Positions 61,078 to 64,000 of a stretch of 64,000 nt of DNA are shown here, one piece after another. Made by a program: the position numbers and the translations under genes. The first letter of the stretch is position 1, and every line of letters begins with the position of its first letter. The notes beneath the pieces were generated by a model. The model searched no databases. It saw only the letters and a list, made by a program, of their open reading frames with translations, and was not told where the DNA came from. The DNA is from a virus. The stretch spans positions 18,262 through 82,261 of IMG/VR virus record IMGVR_UViG_3300020182_000022; one strand, 5' to 3'.

Positions 61078-62405
61078 TGAACTTTAAAAAATTTAACAGA
61101 ATATTAGAAGAAGGAGGAGCGTATGGTCACATGGCGAATGTACATGAAGATTACACTCTACAATTTGAAGACCTTCAAAACATAATCAGACAAGCACTCA
61201 CTGGAGGCATTCAAGGCACTATCAAGGAGAAGACAGACGGTCAAGCATTAGCAGTTGGATACAGAGCTGGTATAGTTAGATTTGCTCGTAACAAAGGACA
61301 TTACAGAGGATTCGGTAAAGACAGTATCAAAGGTAGCAAAGGTGTTATCAATTTCTTTAAAGATCATCCAAATGAAAACGTCAAAGAGGCATTCAGTTTT
61401 GCAGCTAAAGATTTAGAGAAAGCCATTCAAGCATTGAGTGACAAGCAAAAACAATTGTTGTTCGGAGATGGTAAAAGATGGATCAATATAGAAGTAATCT
61501 GGCCTGCTACTGTGAATGTGATTCCATACAATCATGAATTGTTGGTGTTACACAACTTCAGAGAGTATGATGAAGAAGGTAATGTGTTAGATGGAGACTT
61601 TGATGAATATGGACGCATGATGGCGGGTATGATCAAGCAAGTCAATCAGGATGTTCAAAACAAATTCACAATCACTAGCATGCCAATGTTAAAACTTCCG
61701 CAAGTGAGTAACTTCGAAGCTAGTCAAGATGAGTATTTGTCCACTATCAACAATATAATGAGTCAATATCAGTTGAACCCTACTAATACAATAGGAGACT
61801 ACTGGGTAAGCTACATGTCACAGGCTATCGCTAATGGCGCTAAACAGTTTAACTATATTGTTCAACCAGATGCTCTCAGGAAAGTTGCATTGAGATGGGC
61901 ATACAAAGGATTAACACCAGGTAAACGACCTAGAGAATATAACGCTACAGCGCTAAAGAATATAGGTGAATTGAAGGCTGCAGTTGACAATATGGAATTT
62001 GTACAATGGGTCAGTGCTACTGAGAAGAGTGGTGAGTTGAAAGGATTGTTTGATAATATGAACGATCCGCTCAAGACATTGTTTCTCAAGCTTGGTGTGC
62101 AGCTCAATAAAAATATTTCCAATCTACTCACATTGAATCCAGATGAAGCAGTTCAGGATATCAGGAGAGGTATTGAGGAAGTCACTAGAGAGATTGAATC
62201 TACCGGTGACATGACTCTTATGGCTAAGTTGCAGAAAGAACTCAACATGATTGAAAAGTTAGGTGGGCTCAAGGAGATTGTACCTACTGAAGGATTGACC
62301 TTCACATACACACCTAAAGGTACAGATGAGCAGAAGATTTATAAATTCACAGGTATATTTGCACCAGTGAATCAGATTTTAGGCAGTTTGAAGTTCGCTA
62401 GGTAG
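61077..62405 (+). CDS. Ligase-like nucleotidyltransferase with capsid-targeting-like N-terminus
   Basis: The 442-residue protein opens MNFKKFNRILEEGG. It then shows a covalent-nucleotidyltransferase pattern: KTDG at residues 52-55 (motif I, Lys52 as nucleophile), RFARNKGH near 68-75, an acidic WINIEVIWP (Glu139) as motif III, and a far C-terminal TEGLTFTY (Glu405-Gly406) with YKFTGIFA (Lys423), which fit motifs IV and V. DNA and RNA ligases and capping enzymes share this order. The substrate is unknown. Unnamed relatives with KTDGQ and RNKG occur in T4-like marine phages, to my recollection. An adenylate-forming ligase carried in the head is the inference. Confidence 0.65.
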   Translation: MNFKKFNRILEEGGAYGHMANVHEDYTLQFEDLQNIIRQALTGGIQGTIKEKTDGQALAVGYRAGIVRFARNKGHYRGFGKDSIKGSKGVINFFKDHPNENVKEAFSFAAKDLEKAIQALSDKQKQLLFGDGKRWINIEVIWPATVNVIPYNHELLVLHNFREYDEEGNVLDGDFDEYGRMMAGMIKQVNQDVQNKFTITSMPMLKLPQVSNFEASQDEYLSTINNIMSQYQLNPTNTIGDYWVSYMSQAIANGAKQFNYIVQPDALRKVALRWAYKGLTPGKRPREYNATALKNIGELKAAVDNMEFVQWVSATEKSGELKGLFDNMNDPLKTLFLKLGVQLNKNISNLLTLNPDEAVQDIRRGIEEVTREIESTGDMTLMAKLQKELNMIEKLGGLKEIVPTEGLTFTYTPKGTDEQKIYKFTGIFAPVNQILGSLKFAR

Positions 62406-62406
62406 C

Positions 62407-62748
62407 TTATTGCATCTTCGCACTAAGCTCTGCTTTTTTATCATCTAGATACTTACTAGACAAGTTTTTCATATCCTTAACCTGTTTAGGTAATTGTTTA
62501 CCAGTTGCTTTAGCTTCTTCCTCAGCTTCAGCAGTTTCAGTTGCAGCATTGATTGCAGTTTCAGTTGAACTCTCGACATCATCTACTTTCTCCTGTACGT
62601 TAGAATCGTTCCCAAGACATTTTCCAGCCTCTTCGCACTTCGATTCAGTTGAGCAATGAGAACACGGCTTGAATCCTGATTTCCCTTCAAATATATTCAT
62701 ATATGCATTCGCGAGTGCGTCAAAGTCCTTCTTGTGTGATGATGTCAT
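62407..62748 (-). CDS. Small late protein with tag-like N-terminus and four-Cys cluster
   Basis: The 113-residue product begins with a helical tag (DFDALANAYMNIFEGKS, ending I-F-E) followed by a Cys cluster (CSHCSTESKCEEAGKC) that could bind zinc. The remainder is an Ala/Glu/Lys-rich helix. A late box starts transcription exactly at its ATG. It converges on the ligase-like gene with one base between stops. Function unknown; probably part of the same cargo set. Confidence 0.62.
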   Translation of the reverse strand: MTSSHKKDFDALANAYMNIFEGKSGFKPCSHCSTESKCEEAGKCLGNDSNVQEKVDDVESSTETAINAATETAEAEEEAKATGKQLPKQVKDMKNLSSKYLDDKKAELSAKMQ

Positions 62749-62753
62749 ACGTT

Positions 62754-62761
62754 TATTTATT
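62754..62761 (-). promoter_or_regulatory. T4-type late promoter overlapping an upstream stop
   Basis: The minus-strand box AATAAATA predicts a start at 62748, exactly the ATG. It overlaps the stop codon of the preceding minus gene. Confidence 0.78.
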
Positions 62762-63032
62762 AGAATTTATCAGATATCGATGGATTTGGGTGATTTATTT
62801 GTGTACCTCCATCACCATGCTCAGGACCTTGTTCAATGTATTCAGCGTCAACACCGGGGTTGGACGTCACCATACCTGACACATTCATAACAGCCGTATC
62901 ATTACTAGGATTATACAAGTATAAATCCCATTCATTGTATGATTCTAGTTTTCCTTGTGAGTTAATCGCTTGTTTAACTGTTGGTGTTCCTGGAGACTTT
63001 TTCCTCCAATATGATTTACTTGTACCGGCCAT
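62760..63032 (-). CDS. Hypothetical late protein, 90 residues
   Basis: The ATG at 63032 is preferred to an upstream ATG because the late box at 63038-63045 predicts initiation exactly there. The product starts AGTSKSYWRKKSPGTPTVKQ and then has a beta-type segment (WDLYLYNPSNDTAVMNVSGM). No family is recognised; a small virion decoration-type protein is possible. Confidence 0.6.
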   Translation of the reverse strand: MAGTSKSYWRKKSPGTPTVKQAINSQGKLESYNEWDLYLYNPSNDTAVMNVSGMVTSNPGVDAEYIEQGPEHGDGGTQINHPNPSISDKF

Positions 63033-63037
63033 GTCAT

Positions 63038-63045
63038 TATTTATG
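63038..63045 (-). promoter_or_regulatory. T4-type late promoter, minus strand
   Basis: The minus-strand box CATAAATA predicts a start at 63032, exactly the ATG. Confidence 0.78.
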
Positions 63046-63075
63046 ATAAAATCAGTAGATCTGTAATATGTTGAG

Positions 63076-63083
63076 TATAAATA
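63076..63083 (+). promoter_or_regulatory. T4-type late promoter, plus strand, perfect box
   Basis: TATAAATA predicts a start at 63089, three bases before the ATG at 63092. Divergent from the box at 63038-63045. Confidence 0.85.
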
Positions 63084-63091
63084 GTATGTAT

Positions 63092-63271
63092 ATGAGCGAA
63101 TCACATAACACACTTTTGACTCTAGTCGAGTCCTATATTAGCGAGAATGAGAAGTTTTCTGAAAAAGGAAACAAAGCTGCTGGCACGCGTGCCCGTAAAG
63201 CTCTCATGGAGATCACTAAAATCTGCAAAGATCGCAGAAAAGAGATCCAAGAATCCAAGAATAGTGAGTAG
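63092..63271 (+). CDS. Histone H1/Hc1-like DNA-binding protein
   Basis: The ATG at 63092 is chosen from the late promoter position; ATGs upstream would lie before the predicted transcript start. The 59-residue product has the signature KGNKAAGTRARKALMEITK followed by KDRRKEIQE, typical of Hc1/H1-like proteins of chlamydiae and Bacteroidetes and of some phages. These proteins bind and compact DNA. It begins SESHNTLLTLVESYISENE, with an I-S-E site as in the other putative head cargo. A role in compacting packaged DNA is inferred. Confidence 0.78.
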   Translation: MSESHNTLLTLVESYISENEKFSEKGNKAAGTRARKALMEITKICKDRRKEIQESKNSE

Positions 63272-63277
63272 ACTATG

Positions 63278-63285
63278 ATTAAATA
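63278..63285 (+). promoter_or_regulatory. T4-type late promoter, plus strand
   Basis: ATTAAATA predicts a start at 63291, exactly the ATG. Confidence 0.7.
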
Positions 63286-63290
63286 CTTCT

Positions 63291-63641
63291 ATGGACAATA
63301 GATCATGGAAGAAAGAAAGGGACCTTCTCTCTGAAGCCTACGGTAAAACTAAAACTGTAACTGAAGAAGAAGGTTTACCTGTATCTGGAGAAAATGAAGA
63401 ACCAATGGAAGAACCGATGGGTGATCCTGTTGATGCTATTATCGATGCGCAAAGAGAACCTGATGAAGTTGACGCTGAGATTGAGTCTTTAAAAAACTTA
63501 CTGTTAAATCCACCTGCTGCTAAAATTGAGGAATATGCAGATGCGGGTCAGTTACACGTGTATGTGGACATGCTCAAGAAAAAACTTGAAGCAGCCGAAG
63601 CTGTTCAAGCGGCTGTACGTGGTACAGAAGACAACACGTAA
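63291..63641 (+). CDS. Small acidic late protein with tag-like N-terminus
   Basis: The 116-residue product begins MDNRSWKKERDLLSEAYGK, with an L-S-E site in a helix. An acidic linker (EENEEPMEEPMGDPVDA-like) and a helical C-terminal part with KIEEYADAGQLHVYVDMLKK follow. No family is recognised. Its late promoter starts exactly at the ATG. It probably belongs to the same head-cargo group. Confidence 0.62.
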   Translation: MDNRSWKKERDLLSEAYGKTKTVTEEEGLPVSGENEEPMEEPMGDPVDAIIDAQREPDEVDAEIESLKNLLLNPPAAKIEEYADAGQLHVYVDMLKKKLEAAEAVQAAVRGTEDNT

Positions 63642-63643
63642 AA

Positions 63644-63799
63644 TTACTCCCGGGTAGGAGACAACACATACAATGTGTATATGGTCAGTACGCCGATCAA
63701 TACTAATAAAGGTCCGTTGAGTTGATGAGAGGCATGCTCGCATGCTCCACCAGTACATTCAATAAGTTTTGGGTCTATTTTGTCAAATATAGTTTTCAT
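63644..63799 (-). CDS. Small single-span membrane protein, 51 residues
   Basis: The frame from ATG at 63799 reads MKTIFDKIDPKLIECTGGAC, then a hydrophobic segment LLVLIGVLTIYTLYVL near the C-terminus. An AGGAAC ribosome-binding sequence lies about 10 bases upstream, unusual in this window. It is just downstream of folE on the same strand. The orientation suggests a short exposed N-terminal part and one membrane helix. Function unknown. Confidence 0.55.
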   Translation of the reverse strand: MKTIFDKIDPKLIECTGGACEHASHQLNGPLLVLIGVLTIYTLYVLSPTRE

Positions 63800-63811
63800 T
63801 TTTTTAAGTTC

Positions 63812-64000
63812 CTATCTTTTTAAATCTCTTACAAAATCGTAAAACTCTTGTCGTGTGTTGATATCTTTACGATCTAAAAAGGCACCGCTCATTCTTGCAG
63901 TCTTCATCGTACTGTCGTGTTTAACACCTCGTACACATGCACACAAGTGGTTTGCTTCGATTAATACAGCAACACCTCTGTTACCTTCACAAACACTGTC
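63812..64000 (-). CDS. folE: GTP cyclohydrolase I FolE, C-terminal part (N-terminus outside window)
   Basis: The last 62 residues are present: GVAVLIEANHLCACVRGVKH, then TARMSGAFLDRKDINTRQEF and a final RDLKR. HLCACVRGV carries the zinc-ligand Cys of the GTP cyclohydrolase I active site, and the TRQEF end is typical of bacterial FolE. The enzyme makes dihydroneopterin triphosphate from GTP, the first step of preQ0 synthesis as well as of folate. With queC and the amidotransferase in this genome, the preQ0 route is the likely use. The N-terminal two thirds lie past the right edge. Confidence 0.9.
   Translation of the reverse strand, partial: DSVCEGNRGVAVLIEANHLCACVRGVKHDSTMKTARMSGAFLDRKDINTRQEFYDFVRDLKR

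Noticed and set aside
63092-63271. H1-like protein as proof of a Bacteroidetes host
   Set aside because: The early promoters are sigma70-like TTG/TATAAT, not the Bacteroidetes -33/-7 type, and Hc1-like proteins occur in other phages, so host cannot be assigned from this gene.

Overview
This window is a 64 kb piece of a lytic, T4-like myovirus genome (class Caudoviricetes). It carries a nearly complete T4-type replication and recombination set (gp43, gp44, gp45, gp32, gp41, gp61, RNase H, gp46/gp47, UvsX, UvsY, UvsW), the late sigma factor gp55, and a T4-type DNA-packaging, tail and baseplate set (gp17, gp18, gp19, gp25, gp6, gp26-like, tape measure, tube-cap-like proteins). Many accessory proteins resemble marine T4-like phages more than T4 itself. 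The host cannot be named. Early promoters look like ordinary sigma70 sites (TTGnnn, 17 bp, TATAAT), which suits a bacterium with conventional sigma70 promoters such as a proteobacterium. The DNA is AT-rich by eye. I recognised no tRNA genes and no CRISPR array.

Layout. Bases 1-4689 (minus) hold a large PKD-domain virion protein, gp6 and gp25. Bases 4758-7784 mix two small plus-strand proteins, an early minus operon (small ORF, dUTPase, gp44) and a possible small terminase. Bases 7785-25704 (minus) form the late tail module: possible hub proteins, a LysM-like wedge protein, tube caps, a free-standing Hint (intein-like) protein, a repeat-rich tape measure, gp26-like proteins, tube, an unusually long sheath, a tube paralogue and the large terminase. 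Bases 25722-30127 hold an acidic core-like protein, a neck-like protein and a late operon of unknowns. Bases 30120-54531 (almost all minus) are the replication, recombination and nucleotide-metabolism region; it includes a class II amidotransferase beside QueC, two glycosyltransferases, an RmlD-like reductase, a DHH phosphoesterase and a plus-strand Nudix gene. Bases 54581-63641 (mostly plus) are a run of accessory late genes. The right edge cuts into folE.

Two themes link the parts. First, nearly all plus-strand genes have T4-type late promoters (TATAAATA or TATAAGTA), and many of their products begin with a short amphipathic peptide ending in [I/L]-x-E. That resembles the capsid-targeting sequence of T4 internal head proteins, which the prohead protease removes. 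I infer that this set is cargo packaged inside the head and possibly injected. It includes a KxDG ligase-like enzyme, a PD-(D/E)XK-like protein, a protein with an apparent Tat signal and basic proteins. Second, both early and late promoters sit so close to the start codon that transcription is predicted to begin at, or within a few bases of, the ATG or GTG. Leaderless mRNA therefore looks like the normal state for promoter-proximal genes.

FolE, QueC and the neighbouring amidotransferase suggest 7-deazaguanine modification of phage DNA, with archaeosine-type (G+) chemistry the best guess. All functions are inferred from sequence recognition alone; no database search was run.
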